Source: Micrococcales bacterium 72-143 (GTDB taxonomy: Bacteria; Actinomycetota; Actinomycetes; Actinomycetales; Microbacteriaceae). From it: a stretch of DNA of 64,000 nt. Every line of letters starts with the position of its first letter. Position 1 is the first letter of the stretch. The notes beneath the pieces are model-generated. The model did no database searches. It was given only the letters and a program-made list of their open reading frames with translations, and was not told where the DNA came from. The stretch is from positions 1,172,466-1,236,465 of the forward strand of contig MKVM01000001.1 in NCBI GenBank assembly GCA_001898835.1. Reading direction: 5' to 3'. This document shows, in pieces, positions 15,115 to 24,622 of the stretch. The position numbers and the translations under genes were made by a program.

Positions 15115-16083
15115 TCAGTCCCCGAACACCTCGTGCAGGATCCGCACCTGCTCGCCCTCGGTCTGCGCTCCCCCGCCCTCGTGGCCGTTGAACGGGAACA
15201 CCTCGATCCGCTTCGGCCCCGCGTACGCGTTGAACGCGCCGAACACCGTCGACGGTTTGCAGGTCTCGTCCATGAGCGCGACCGTGAACCACGCGGGCGC
15301 CGTCGCCCGCCGCGCGAAGTTGACGCCGTCGAAGTAGGCGAGCGTCTCGAGCACCGCGGACGCCTTGGTGCGATGCTGCGCGAGGTAGCGCACGAGCTCG
15401 TGGTACGGATCGCTGTCGTGGATCGTCACCGCGCGCGGGAAGTCGCAGAGGAACGGCACCTGCGGCAGCACCGCCGCGAGCCCCTCCACGAGCCCCGCGA
15501 CCGCGAGCGTGATGCCGCCGCCCTGGCTTCCCCCGGCGACCGCGACGCGGGATGCGTCCACGACGTCGAGCGTGCGGGCAGCGTCGACGGCGCGCACGGC
15601 ATCCGTGAACAGCCGCCGGTAGTAGTACGTCTCGCGGCTGTCGATCCCGCGCGTCATGACGCCCGGGATCTGCGGCCCGGTGACGCCCTCGTCGGGGGTC
15701 GCGCCGAGCGACCACCCCGAGCCCTGCCCGCGCGTGTCGACATGCAGGTGCGCGAAGCCCGCGGACGCGTACAGCAGGTTCTCGGTCGGGAGGCCGCGGC
15801 CGCCGCCGTACCCCTGATACTGCACGACCGTCGGGAGCGGGCCCGAGGCACCGCGCGGCATCCGCAGCCACGCCCGGATCGGCTGCCCCGCGAAGCCCGG
15901 GAAGGTCACGTCGAACACGTCGAGCGTGCGGAGGCCCGCATCCACCCGCTCCAGCGTCGCCCCCGCGGGCGCCGCCGCGCGGCTCGCGTCGAGCGTCTCC
16001 GCCCAGAACGCGTCGAAGTCGGCGGGGTCCACCTGGGCGCTGCGGTACTCCCGCAACTCGGCCTCGGGAAGGTCGACGAACAT
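15115..16083 (-). CDS. Acetylxylan esterase / cephalosporin-C deacetylase family
   Basis: 322 residues from the ATG at 16083 (MFVDLPEAELREYRS), supported by AAGGAGGAGC 5 nt upstream; longer in-frame openings have no coding character. The alpha/beta-hydrolase fold shows VQYQGYGGGRG, the nucleophile elbow VAGGSQGGG, and a late acid/His region with FNGHEGGG as the catalytic histidine. The family name motif RGQGSGWS is present. These enzymes remove acetyl groups from xylo-oligosaccharides or cephalosporin C. No signal peptide is seen, so it acts in the cytoplasm. Confidence 0.9.
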   Translation of the reverse strand: MFVDLPEAELREYRSAQVDPADFDAFWAETLDASRAAAPAGATLERVDAGLRTLDVFDVTFPGFAGQPIRAWLRMPRGASGPLPTVVQYQGYGGGRGLPTENLLYASAGFAHLHVDTRGQGSGWSLGATPDEGVTGPQIPGVMTRGIDSRETYYYRRLFTDAVRAVDAARTLDVVDASRVAVAGGSQGGGITLAVAGLVEGLAAVLPQVPFLCDFPRAVTIHDSDPYHELVRYLAQHRTKASAVLETLAYFDGVNFARRATAPAWFTVALMDETCKPSTVFGAFNAYAGPKRIEVFPFNGHEGGGAQTEGEQVRILHEVFGD

Positions 16084-16131
16084 GCAGCTCCTCCTTGGAT
16101 CGTCACCACGATAGAGGCATAGGGTCGGCAC

Positions 16132-16773
16132 ATGAACGTCACGAAGTACGAGCACTCCTGCATGGTCGTCAGCAAGGGATCCGACCGCCTCGTCATCGAC
16201 CCCGGCTCGTTCCTCGCCACGCTGCCCGACACCTCGGGCGTCGTCGCGATCGTGCTCACCCACGAGCACGCCGACCACTTCTCGGCCGACCGCGTCTCGC
16301 AACTCGTCGAGGCGAACCCCGACGCGCGCGTGCTCGGGCCGCAGGGGGTCGCGGATGCCGCGGCGGCAACCGGCATCGAGGTGGAGGTCGTGCACGCGGG
16401 CGAGGTGGTCGAGGTCGAGCCCTTCACGCTGCGCTTCTTCGGCGAGAAGCACAACGTCATCCACTCCTCGGTGCCGGTGATCGACAACGTGGGGGTGCTC
16501 GTCGACGACGAGTTCTTCTACCCGGGCGACTCCTACACGGTGCCGGATGCCGAGGTCGAGCTGCTCGCCGCACCCGTCGGCGGCCCCTGGCTCAAGATCG
16601 GCGAGGCGATGGACTACGTGCTCGCCGTGAAGCCGCGCCGCGCGTTCCCGGTGCACGACATGACGCTCTCGGTGGCCGGCAAGAAGATGCAGGGCGACCG
16701 GCTGCAGTGGGCGACCGAGCAGGGCGGCGGAGAGTTCACCGTGCTCGAGCCCGGGGAGTCGATCGACCTCTGA
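16132..16773 (+). CDS. MBL-fold metal-dependent hydrolase (UlaG-like)
   Basis: 213 residues with the metallo-beta-lactamase signature THEHADH at 43-49, the further metal ligands YPGDSY and the late histidine PVHDMTLS. It lacks a signal peptide. It resembles the UlaG/L-ascorbate-lactonase-like subgroup of single-domain MBL proteins, often annotated as a Zn-dependent hydrolase of unknown substrate. It is divergent from the esterase with 48 nt between the starts. Confidence 0.88.
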   Translation: MNVTKYEHSCMVVSKGSDRLVIDPGSFLATLPDTSGVVAIVLTHEHADHFSADRVSQLVEANPDARVLGPQGVADAAAATGIEVEVVHAGEVVEVEPFTLRFFGEKHNVIHSSVPVIDNVGVLVDDEFFYPGDSYTVPDAEVELLAAPVGGPWLKIGEAMDYVLAVKPRRAFPVHDMTLSVAGKKMQGDRLQWATEQGGGEFTVLEPGESIDL

Positions 16774-16794
16774 CCACGGCGCACGCCGACGCGG

Positions 16795-17469
16795 TCACAG
16801 GCGCGAGATGCCGTCGCCGATGAGCACCACCGCGACCGTCACGACGACGACCGAGGTGACGACGTAGCTGTTGCGCGCGACCCAGGCGTGCGCGCGTTCG
16901 AGGGCGGGGCGGGCACGCTCACCCGACCGCCAGACGACCACCACCGGCGCCGCGACCGTCGAGAGGCCGATCGCGAGGTAGACGGCGGTGTCGATCGCCC
17001 AGCCGAGCGGCGTGAGCTCCCCCGCGTTGAGCGCGAGCGCCGCGGCCGTCGCGAGCACGAGCGCCTTCGCCCGCACGTTGAGCACAAGCCCCACGAGGAA
17101 CGCCGAGACGGGACGCAGCCTGCCCACGCGCTCGAGCCATCCGGGCACCTCCGGCCGTCCCGGGTCCTGACGCCCGCGCCGCCCCCGGCGGAACGCCCAG
17201 ATCGCGAACCAGACGCCCACCCCGCCGATGAGGATCTCGCCGAGGCCGACCACGAGATCCGGAAGAGGCTCGCCGTCGCGCGGGATCGCGCGCAGCCCCG
17301 CCGTGAACCCCACCGTCACGACCGCGAGACCGAGGGCGTAGCCGAGCAGGTAGGCGATGCCGACCGACCTCCCGCGCGGGGAGAGCAGGAGCGCGAGCAT
17401 GACCATGATCGGAACACTCGAGAAGGCGACGCCCAGCGCGAGCGGGAGGAGCACCCCCAGCACGTCCAT
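16795..17469 (-). CDS. GAP-family (Sap-like) membrane protein
   Basis: 224 residues with six membrane helices. The start MDVLGVLLPLALGVAFSSVPI is chosen at 17469, with AGAGGAG upstream. The sequence pattern (a first helix with a proline-containing SSVPIMVMLALLLSP loop, a central basic loop FRRGRRGRQDP, and the closing VARNSYVVTSVV) fits the GAP/Sap family linked in mycobacteria to glycopeptidolipid or sulfolipid export. The transported substrate is unknown. Confidence 0.7.
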   Translation of the reverse strand: MDVLGVLLPLALGVAFSSVPIMVMLALLLSPRGRSVGIAYLLGYALGLAVVTVGFTAGLRAIPRDGEPLPDLVVGLGEILIGGVGVWFAIWAFRRGRRGRQDPGRPEVPGWLERVGRLRPVSAFLVGLVLNVRAKALVLATAAALALNAGELTPLGWAIDTAVYLAIGLSTVAAPVVVVWRSGERARPALERAHAWVARNSYVVTSVVVVTVAVVLIGDGISRL

Positions 17470-17565
17470 CCGAACGCTCCTCTCGCCGGTTGGCTCGACC
17501 CTACTCGCGCAGACGCCGCCGGCCCCCACCCTCCGGAGGGGATGGGGGCCGACGGCTGGTCCGGG

Positions 17566-18792
17566 TCAGCGCAGGGCGACGAAGGCGTCCTTGCCCCAGA
17601 TCGAGGTGATCTGCAGCAGGGAGCCGGAGGTCGAGTCGCTCGGCACCTCGAAGACGAGGTTCACCTCGGCCGACTGACCGGTGGCGAGCTCGTCGGCGTC
17701 GTAGATCGAGCCGGGATAGTCGGCGTAGCTCAGCTCGTACAGCTGACCGTCGGCACCCAGGTACTCGGCGAGCAGCATGTAGGGCAGGTCGCTGCCGGAT
17801 CCCAGGAAGGTGACCGTCATCGGCACGACGATGTAGCTGTTGCCGGCCTCGGGCGCGGTGTTGTACTCGTAGGCCGCGAGCACGTCCGCCGTCGCGTCGA
17901 GGTTCGGCGTGCCCACGACGACGGCCCACTGGTCGGTTCCGTCGTAGTCGGTGAAGGTCACCGTGTCGCCGACCGCCGCCGGGTTGTTCTGCGATCCGAG
18001 CGCGTTCGGGTCGTCGCTGTCGCCGCCCGTCGTGCCGCCGTCCGGGTCGGTGATCACCGGGTCGTCGCCGAAGTCGTCGACCGTGTTGGAGAAGCTCAGC
18101 ACGAACATGAGCATCATGATGCTGATGATCGCGGTGAGCAGCAGCGCGATGCCCGAGACGATGGTTCCCGCGATCGCGAGCCCCTTGCCCTTGTTCTTGG
18201 CGATGAGCCCGACGATGCCGAGCGCGACGCCGACGAGCGCCAGGAGCACGAAGAAGAACCCGACGTAGGGGATCCATCCGATCGTCACGCCGAACAGGAA
18301 CGCGACGCCGCCCAGGATGAGCGACACGAGCCCCATGACGTTGAAGCGGGACGGACCGGTCGGGCCGGCCGCGTACGCGGGGGTCGCCGCGTACGCCGGG
18401 CTCGCGCCGGGCGCCGCGGGCGCGGCATACGGGTTCACGGGGGCGACATACGGGTTCGCGGGTGCGGGTGCCGCGGGTGCGACGGGGGTCGCGGAGGGCG
18501 CAGAGGGGTTCATCGGCTCGGGCGCCGCCGGCGCGACGGGCGGCGCGGGATCCGCGGGGGCCGAGCTCGGGACGGTGGTCGCCGGCGGCGCGTACGGGTT
18601 CACCGGCTCGGGCGCCGCGTAGGGCTCGGCGGCGGCCGCCTCGGGCACGGGTGAGGCGTCCGCGCTCGCGGGCGTCTCCGCATCCGGTGTGGCGGGAGCC
18701 GGCGGAACCGGCGGCACCTCGGCGGACGGCGCGTGCGGGATGGGAGGGATCTGGTCGTCGCCGGCGGCGCCGGGCTGCTGCGAATCGGACAT
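17566..18792 (-). CDS. Proline-rich DUF4190-like membrane protein with DUF4352-like domain
   Basis: 408 residues from the ATG at 18792 (MSDSQQPGAAGDDQ). Residues 1-145 are a low-complexity Pro/Ala region with repeated NPYAPP-type units (NPYAPP, NPYVAP, NPYAAP). Then come two or three membrane helices (about 150-235) in DUF4190 style, an acidic linker and an extracellular beta-domain (QNNPAAVGDTVTFTDYDGTDQWAVVV and onward) resembling DUF4352/telomeric-repeat-factor-like Ig domains. Likely an envelope protein of unknown role. A -10 TATACC lies at 18811-18816. Confidence 0.78.
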   Translation of the reverse strand: MSDSQQPGAAGDDQIPPIPHAPSAEVPPVPPAPATPDAETPASADASPVPEAAAAEPYAAPEPVNPYAPPATTVPSSAPADPAPPVAPAAPEPMNPSAPSATPVAPAAPAPANPYVAPVNPYAAPAAPGASPAYAATPAYAAGPTGPSRFNVMGLVSLILGGVAFLFGVTIGWIPYVGFFFVLLALVGVALGIVGLIAKNKGKGLAIAGTIVSGIALLLTAIISIMMLMFVLSFSNTVDDFGDDPVITDPDGGTTGGDSDDPNALGSQNNPAAVGDTVTFTDYDGTDQWAVVVGTPNLDATADVLAAYEYNTAPEAGNSYIVVPMTVTFLGSGSDLPYMLLAEYLGADGQLYELSYADYPGSIYDADELATGQSAEVNLVFEVPSDSTSGSLLQITSIWGKDAFVALR

Positions 18793-18911
18793 GAGAGGAA
18801 GTCTGCCCGGTATACCCCCCGCGACACGAACCGGACCTGCGGGGCGGCGACCAGGGTCGTCCGTACACGCACCAGGTTCGCAAGCGCATCCCTGACCGAG
18901 CCGCCCCAGGA

Positions 18912-21900
18912 TCAGGCGCGGCACAGCAACTCGAGCTGCGCGATGCGCATCTCGGTGACGGCGATCAACCGCCACAGGCGGGATGCCCGCTTCGGGATGG
19001 TGAACGGTCGCAGCTGGCGTTCCCAGACGAAGTCCTCCGACCATGCTCCGAGCTGCTCCCAGCCGCCGTCCCGCTCGCACTCGAGCCGCCACGCGACCGT
19101 GCCGGGATCCTGCATCGTGACGGTGAGCATCTCCGGGCCGGCCGTGCGGTCCAGCCGCAGCCGCACCTCCTCTCCCGCACGCAACAGCAGGGCTCCGCTG
19201 CCGGAGTCGTCGTCGAACGCGAGCCTCCCGTCGGCACCGGAGGGGACGCCGATGACGGCGTGCTTGCTGAGGTCCTCGAAGACGCTCGGCATCCGCCCGG
19301 ACGCGGTGAGCGACGGCGGCTCGGCCCCCGGCTCCGATCCCCACCTCTGAGGCTCCGTCGCGAGCTCGATCGTGATCGTCGCGCCGGCCGCGAGCCGGGC
19401 GTGCGGGACGTAGGTGCTGTGCCATGCCTCGTCGTCGATATGCACCGAGCGGATGAAGCGGTGGGCGCGGTCCGCCGCCGGGGCGTCCACGACGAGTTCG
19501 GCTCCGTCGCCGAGACGGAGGCGGGCAAGGCGGAACAGCGGCGCTGTGAGGACGTAGCCCGCCGTTCCAGCGATGAGCGGGTAGAGGCCGACCGCCGAGA
19601 AGATCCACCACGCGCTCATCTCGCCGTTGTCCTCGTCCCCGGGCCATCCCTGGCCGATCTCGCCCCCCGAGAAGAGCCGCTCGACAGCGGTTCTGGTGAG
19701 GTCCTGGGTGAGGTCTGGGCGGCCGGCGAAGAGCGCCATGTAGGGGATGTGATGTGCCGGCTGGTTCGACAGCGCGAGCATGCCGAGGCGCTGATTCCGC
19801 GCCTCCACCATCTCGTGGATCACCTGCTCGTAGCCGCCGCGGACCGAGTCGTCGCCACGCTCGGGCGTCGTCACGAACTCGAGAAGGCGTCGCTCGAGCT
19901 CACTTCGGCCCCCGAGCAGCGACACGAGACCGGCACCGTCGTGCGGGGCGCTGAAGGCGGTCCCCCAACCGTTCGTCTCGGTGTAGTCGCCGCCCCAGCG
20001 CGCGGCGTCGTACCCGTCGGGATCCGCGAAACGCCCCTCGGCGTCCCGACCCCGGTAGAAACCAAGTCGCGGGTCGAAGCTGTGGCGATGGGCGCCTGCG
20101 CGCACTCGGAAGTACTCGGCGGAGGCCTCGAGCGCGGGGCGGCGGGGGTCCTCGAGGTGGAGGCGGGCGAGGAGAGCCGTTGCGAGGCGGGCGACGGCGA
20201 GGTCGTTGATCGAGCCGTCCAGGGTCCAACCCACGCTCTCGTGCGTGGTCGTGTCGACCCAGCCGCGGAAGGCGGAGGTGCTGATGCCCTTGCGCCCCGT
20301 GAGCGGCGTCGGCGGCGGGACGGTCGCGTTGCGCAGGGCCGACTCGTACGCGGCCCACACGTCGAGGGTCGGGTGGACGGGCTCGGCGGCCCCGCCGAGC
20401 CTGGTCGGCACCCCTGCGTCGACGGCGTGGGCGAATACGACGTCGTTCGACGTTCCGGTCATCGAGTCGATCGGACCGGGTGCGCTCCATCGGCTCGTCC
20501 AACCTCCGGAGCGGTAGTGCTCCGCGAAGCCGTCGAGGAGCCGAGCGGCCGTCGAAGGATCGAGCAGGCAGTACAGCGGCCAGGCGGTGCGGTACACATC
20601 CCAGAAACCGTGGTTGACGGTGAGCTCGCCGTGGTTGATCGCGGCGCCGGTCTCGGCCGCGGTCCCACGCGGACGCGTGGGCGCGAAGACGCTCGCGTAG
20701 CGGCTGGTTGCCTCGCTGTCGGAGCCGTCGGCAGCGACACTCTCGTGTGCACGATTCGGGAAGAGCCCGACACGGTACAGGCAGGTCGCGAGCTGCGCGC
20801 GCGCCTCGTCGTCGGCGCCCTCCACCTCGATCCGTCCGATCCAGTCGTCCCATGCCTCAGCGGCGCGCTCCTGCACCCGCTCGAAGGGGTCGCCGGCGCC
20901 GTCGAGCCGCAGATTCCGGGCCGCCTGGGCGGTTCCGATGAAGCTCGTGGCCATCCGCACGGTCACCGTGGCCTCGTCGTCGAGGGCGACCCGCACCCAT
21001 CCACGGGCCGCGCTGCGATCTGTGCCGCGCACGCGCGGCTCGCCCTCGTCGGGCAGCATCCCGCGGTCGAGAATCGGGCGGTCGATGCTCGCGTGCAGGT
21101 AGGCGCGCGGTGGCGCCTCCCGGTCCGCGCGGGTGCCTGCGGCGTCGTCCGTCCAGGCGTGCAGGACGGCCGGCGCCCCAGGCTCAGGGAGGAGCAGCTC
21201 GCCCGTCCCCTCGACCTGGTCGAAGATCAGCACCGCGGTGCGGCTCCCGCGCGGATAGCGGAACCGGGTGAGCACTGTGTGGTCGGCCGCCGTGAGCTCC
21301 GCCTCGATCCCCCCGTCGAGCAGCACGTGATAGCGGTGGGGCTGGCCGATCTCCCCCGCGTGATCGAAGCCGAGCGCCCGGTCCCGTGGGGCCCCCGCCG
21401 GGATGCCGTCGGCGAGGCTGGGCATCACGTGGAAGGCGCCCCGTTCCCCGATCCACGGACTGGGGGCGTGCGATATGCCGAAAGCCTCGATCGCGGGACG
21501 GTTGTCGCCGCGGTTGTCGCGGTGCCAGCTGTAAAGCCAGTTGTGGTCGTGGGCGCGTGTGACCGGGATCCCGGTGACGAAGCCGTTGGGCACGGCGACG
21601 GCGGGAAGCGTGTTGCCGCGGGAGAGCCCCGGACCCGACATCGTCCCCTGCCGCGTCCGCGCCCACTCCGCCGGGCGTTCAGGCTTCGGGGGCACCTCGG
21701 AGACCGCGAGCCCGTCGAGCCAGCCGACGAAGGGCCGATCGTCGTCGTCTGGCACCGTACGCGCGAACCGCAGCTCGACCGATGCGACCGTCCGACCCAC
21801 GGCGGCATCGAGGGCGACGCGGCGCAGATTCCACTGGTCGGGGTGGTGATAGCGCGCCGCGTGCTGGGTGCTGGGATCCAACGCGATCCCGTACTGATCT

Positions 21901-22256
21901 ACGGCGTCGAGTTCGCTCAGGCGCGAGCCGTCGGAGAACACCAGGTCGAGAGCGACCGCGTCGGCCCCGAAGCCGTGCAGCACCTCCGCGCGCCCACCGT
22001 CCCACTCCGGCAGCACCGCGTAGTGCAGTTCGCATCCAGGGGCGACGATGATGCCGCGGATGCCGTCCGCGAGCGCACCGACGTCGACCGCGCCGCTCTC
22101 GCGCGCGAGATACTGGGCCGCGGCACGGGAGACGTAGCCTGCTTCCGCACGCGCGGCCGGTGCGTGCTCGGCGGACGGCCCGGCCGCGACGCCCGGTTCG
22201 CGACGCGGCATGCCATCGAGGACGAGCCGTTCGCGGTACTCGCTGCGGTGCACCAT
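18912..22256 (-). CDS. GH92 alpha-mannosidase (cytoplasmic)
   Basis: 1114 residues from the ATG at 22256 (MVHRSEYRERLVLDG), with GAAGGAAG upstream. The N-terminal beta-sandwich domain is followed by the (alpha/alpha)6 catalytic domain with GH92 landmarks NHGFWDVYRTAWPLY, MTGTSNDVVFAHA, DYTETNGWGTAFS and the signature GDEDNGEMSAWWIFSAVGLYPL. GH92 enzymes are Ca2+-dependent inverting exo-alpha-mannosidases acting on mannans and N-glycans. No signal peptide is present, so it should act on imported oligosaccharides. It is divergent from a GH130 gene across a LacI-type operator. Confidence 0.93.
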   Translation of the reverse strand: MVHRSEYRERLVLDGMPRREPGVAAGPSAEHAPAARAEAGYVSRAAAQYLARESGAVDVGALADGIRGIIVAPGCELHYAVLPEWDGGRAEVLHGFGADAVALDLVFSDGSRLSELDAVDQYGIALDPSTQHAARYHHPDQWNLRRVALDAAVGRTVASVELRFARTVPDDDDRPFVGWLDGLAVSEVPPKPERPAEWARTRQGTMSGPGLSRGNTLPAVAVPNGFVTGIPVTRAHDHNWLYSWHRDNRGDNRPAIEAFGISHAPSPWIGERGAFHVMPSLADGIPAGAPRDRALGFDHAGEIGQPHRYHVLLDGGIEAELTAADHTVLTRFRYPRGSRTAVLIFDQVEGTGELLLPEPGAPAVLHAWTDDAAGTRADREAPPRAYLHASIDRPILDRGMLPDEGEPRVRGTDRSAARGWVRVALDDEATVTVRMATSFIGTAQAARNLRLDGAGDPFERVQERAAEAWDDWIGRIEVEGADDEARAQLATCLYRVGLFPNRAHESVAADGSDSEATSRYASVFAPTRPRGTAAETGAAINHGELTVNHGFWDVYRTAWPLYCLLDPSTAARLLDGFAEHYRSGGWTSRWSAPGPIDSMTGTSNDVVFAHAVDAGVPTRLGGAAEPVHPTLDVWAAYESALRNATVPPPTPLTGRKGISTSAFRGWVDTTTHESVGWTLDGSINDLAVARLATALLARLHLEDPRRPALEASAEYFRVRAGAHRHSFDPRLGFYRGRDAEGRFADPDGYDAARWGGDYTETNGWGTAFSAPHDGAGLVSLLGGRSELERRLLEFVTTPERGDDSVRGGYEQVIHEMVEARNQRLGMLALSNQPAHHIPYMALFAGRPDLTQDLTRTAVERLFSGGEIGQGWPGDEDNGEMSAWWIFSAVGLYPLIAGTAGYVLTAPLFRLARLRLGDGAELVVDAPAADRAHRFIRSVHIDDEAWHSTYVPHARLAAGATITIELATEPQRWGSEPGAEPPSLTASGRMPSVFEDLSKHAVIGVPSGADGRLAFDDDSGSGALLLRAGEEVRLRLDRTAGPEMLTVTMQDPGTVAWRLECERDGGWEQLGAWSEDFVWERQLRPFTIPKRASRLWRLIAVTEMRIAQLELLCRA

Positions 22257-22301
22257 AGGACCAACTTCCTTCGCGGGGTCGGATCGAGTGTAGTGTTCAT
22301 C

Positions 22302-22317
22302 ACCGAAACGCTTCGGT
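22302..22317. promoter_or_regulatory. LacI-type operator between GH92 and GH130 genes
   Basis: Perfect inverted repeat ACCGAA-ACGC-TTCGGT with the central CG typical of LacI-family sites. A partial second copy (ACCGAACG, from 22323) follows. It lies 46 nt from the GH92 start and 41 nt from the GH130 start, so one repressor could control both. A TACACT -10 for the GH92 gene lies just downstream on the minus strand. Confidence 0.7.
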
Positions 22318-22357
22318 ACGTCACCGAACGCACCGTACGACGCCCAAGGACGCACAT

Positions 22358-23467
22358 ATGCCCCCCGCGGATTCCTCCCCCACGCCCCGCGCCGTGCTGC
22401 CGGACCTCGGCCTGCGGCTGACACGCCTCGGCACGCTCATGAGCCCCGATCCGAACGATCCCCACGAAGCGGAGGGCGTGCTCAACCCGGCTACCGCGCG
22501 CGACGACGACGACGTCCTGCACCTCTACGCACGTCTCGTCGGCACCGGAAACCGCTCGCGGGTGGGGATGGCGCGCGTCCTTGTCGAGGAAGGTCGCCCC
22601 GTCGGAGTCGAGCGTGAGCGGGTGGTCTTGGCGCCCGACCAGTCGTGGGAGCACGGGCTGAACCACGGCGGCACCGAGGACCCCCGGATCACGACCATCG
22701 CCGCGCTCGGGGTCCACGTCATGAGCTACGTCGCCGTGGGTCCGATGGGTCCTCGCTCGGCCCTCGCGATCTCGCACGACGCGCACAGCTGGCGACGGCT
22801 CGGACCGATCCAGTTCGCCTTCGAGGAGAGACTGCACGCCGACCTCAACCTCTATCCGAACAAGGACATCGTGTGGTTCCCCGAGGCGGTGCCCGGACCG
22901 GACGGGCGTCCCGCCTTCGCGATGCTGCACCGGCCGATGTGGGACTTCAGCTTCGTCACCCGCACCGAACCCGCCCCGTTGCCGACCGGCACCGACGACC
23001 GTCGCGCGGGGATCTGGATCTCCTACGTCCCCGTCGATGAGGCCCTCGCCGACCCGGCAGCCCTCACCCGTCCCCGCCTGCACCGCACCGTGGCGCTCGC
23101 GCGAACCGGCTGGGAGAGCCTCAAGATCGGGGCGGGCCCCGCCCCGATCCGCACCGAGGAGGGCTGGCTACTGCTCTACCACGGGGTATCCGGGGTGCGA
23201 TCCGGCGGCGAGTGGGGAGGCAGCAGCGAGATCGAGCACAGCATCCGCTACAGCGTCGGCGCGATGCTGCTGTCGCTGGAGGATCCGGGCCGGGTGATCG
23301 CCCGTACCACCGAGCCTCTCATGCAGCCCGACACCGCCGACGAGCGCGACGGCACGGTGCCCGACGTCGTCTTCCCGACGGCGATCGAGACGATCGGCGA
23401 TGTTCGCTACGTCTTCTACGGGATGGCGGACACCCGCATCGGGATCGCACGACTCGACGGCATCTAG
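22358..23467 (+). CDS. GH130 glycoside phosphorylase/hydrolase (mannoside-active)
   Basis: 369 residues. The five-bladed propeller fold of GH130 is indicated by EGVLNPATAR (substrate-binding start), HGGTEDPRI (with the catalytic-region Asp), LNLYPNKDIVWFPE and GWLLLYHGVSG. Family members phosphorolyse or hydrolyse beta-1,4- or beta-1,2-mannosides. The pairing with GH92 suggests breakdown of a mannose-containing oligosaccharide such as an N-glycan core or yeast-type mannan fragment. Which reaction it uses cannot be decided here. AAGGA lies 10 nt upstream of the ATG. Confidence 0.88.
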   Translation: MPPADSSPTPRAVLPDLGLRLTRLGTLMSPDPNDPHEAEGVLNPATARDDDDVLHLYARLVGTGNRSRVGMARVLVEEGRPVGVERERVVLAPDQSWEHGLNHGGTEDPRITTIAALGVHVMSYVAVGPMGPRSALAISHDAHSWRRLGPIQFAFEERLHADLNLYPNKDIVWFPEAVPGPDGRPAFAMLHRPMWDFSFVTRTEPAPLPTGTDDRRAGIWISYVPVDEALADPAALTRPRLHRTVALARTGWESLKIGAGPAPIRTEEGWLLLYHGVSGVRSGGEWGGSSEIEHSIRYSVGAMLLSLEDPGRVIARTTEPLMQPDTADERDGTVPDVVFPTAIETIGDVRYVFYGMADTRIGIARLDGI

Positions 23468-23505
23468 GGCGTGTCCGCGGCGGTCGATCTACTGCTCGCA
23501 AAGAG

Positions 23506-23577
23506 CTGGGGTACCTGGACTCGAACCAAGAACAACTGAACCAGAATCAGCCGTGTTGCCAATTACACCATACCCCA
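23506..23577 (-). tRNA. tRNA-Gln (anticodon CTG)
   Basis: On the minus strand it starts TGGGGTATGG (23577). The acceptor stem TGGGGTA/TACCCCA is perfect, the anticodon loop TTCTGGT gives CTG, the T loop is GGTTCGAGTCC and the discriminator base is G. CCA is not encoded. Confidence 0.95.
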
Positions 23578-23605
23578 ACGGCTCCGACCGGAGTCGGTCC
23601 GCGGA

Positions 23606-23643
23606 GCCCGGGCGAACCCGGGCCGACTAGACACTTTACCCTA
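23606..23643 (-). promoter_or_regulatory. tRNA-Gln upstream hairpin and -10 box
   Basis: On the minus strand TAAAGT (23633-23638) is a plausible -10 box. Downstream of it, perfect arms GCCCGGG-TTCG-CCCGGGC (23606-23623) form a hairpin in the leader. The same hairpin lies 55 nt after the oxidoreductase stop and may instead be its terminator. Confidence 0.5.
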
Positions 23644-23677
23644 CGGGCGCGAGGCTTCGAACCGGCGGTGGCCGAGC

Positions 23678-24622
23678 TCACCCCAGGGTGTCGCGGATGA
23701 CGGTGCCGGCGACGCGGGCGCCGTCGCCCGCCGCGATGAGCAGCTGCTGCGGGCCGAGCGCCGCATCGCCCGCGGCGTAGATCCCGGGGACGCTCGCGCG
23801 GCCCGCGGCGTCCGTCGCCACCCAGCCTTCGGGGGTCGTCGCGAGGCCGAGCGGCTCGGCGAAGGCGAGCGCGGGGGTCCAGCCGGGCCGGACGAAACCT
23901 GCCGAACGCGGCACCACCTCGCCGTCCTCCAGCACGACGCCCGTCATGCCCTCCGGTCCGGTGCCCGCGATGTCGGCGATCGCCCGCTGCTCCACGCGGA
24001 TGCCGCGGGCGGCCAGCTCGCGCTCCTCGGCATCCGAGACCACGCCCAGCCCATTGGTGAAGACGATGAGGTCGTCACTCCAGTTGGCGAGGAACCGCGC
24101 GCGCTCCGCGAGGTCGTCGCTCTCGCCGATGAGGGCGAGCGGGGCGTCGCGCTTCTCCCACCCGTCGCACTCGACGCAGCTGTGCAGCGAGGTGCCGTAG
24201 AACGCCCGCAGCGTCGGCAGCGCGGGCAGCTCCTCGATCAGCCCTGTCGCGATCACCACGGCATCCGCCACCCATTCGGTCGCGAGACCGGAGCCGGGCG
24301 CCTCCGCCTGCACCTCGAAACGGGTCGCGCCGGCCGCCCGCTCGAGCGGGGAGATCGAGGTGACCCGCGTGCGCTCGACGGCGACCCCGTAGCGGGCCAG
24401 CTCCTCGACGCCCAGCTTGCGCAGCTCGAGGGGCGAGACGCCGTCGCGGCTCAGGAAGCCGTGCGCCGACAGGGTCGCGGCGTTCCGAGGGCGCGCCGCG
24501 TCGAGCACCACGACCGACCGCCGGCCACGGGCGATCGCGAGAGCGGCGGCAAGACCCGCGGGACCGGCGCCGACGACCACGACGTCGACGCGGTCGGCCC
24601 CGGCTCCTGCGCTCACGTTCAC
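23678..24622 (-). CDS. Thioredoxin-reductase-like NAD(P)/FAD oxidoreductase
   Basis: 314 residues, GTG start at 24622 overlapping the gltX stop by 4 nt. FAD motifs VVGAGPAG (16-23) and [11 protein letters not shown] are clear. The redox pair is C149-VE-C152 in SCVECDGW where canonical TrxB has CATC. The second nucleotide motif is degenerate ([12 protein letters not shown] rather than GGGxSA), so NADPH use is uncertain. Similar stand-alone proteins are annotated as TrxR-like or ferredoxin/bacillithiol-type flavoproteins. No thioredoxin gene is adjacent. Confidence 0.85.
   Translation of the reverse strand: MNVSAGAGADRVDVVVVGAGPAGLAAALAIARGRRSVVVLDAARPRNAATLSAHGFLSRDGVSPLELRKLGVEELARYGVAVERTRVTSISPLERAAGATRFEVQAEAPGSGLATEWVADAVVIATGLIEELPALPTLRAFYGTSLHSCVECDGWEKRDAPLALIGESDDLAERARFLANWSDDLIVFTNGLGVVSDAEERELAARGIRVEQRAIADIAGTGPEGMTGVVLEDGEVVPRSAGFVRPGWTPALAFAEPLGLATTPEGWVATDAAGRASVPGIYAAGDAALGPQQLLIAAGDGARVAGTVIRDTLG

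Noticed and set aside
18809-18820. GGTATACCCCCC as a second CsoR site upstream of the DUF4190-like gene
   Set aside because: Only a half-site; the opposite GGGGTA arm is missing. It is better read as part of a promoter (TATACC).
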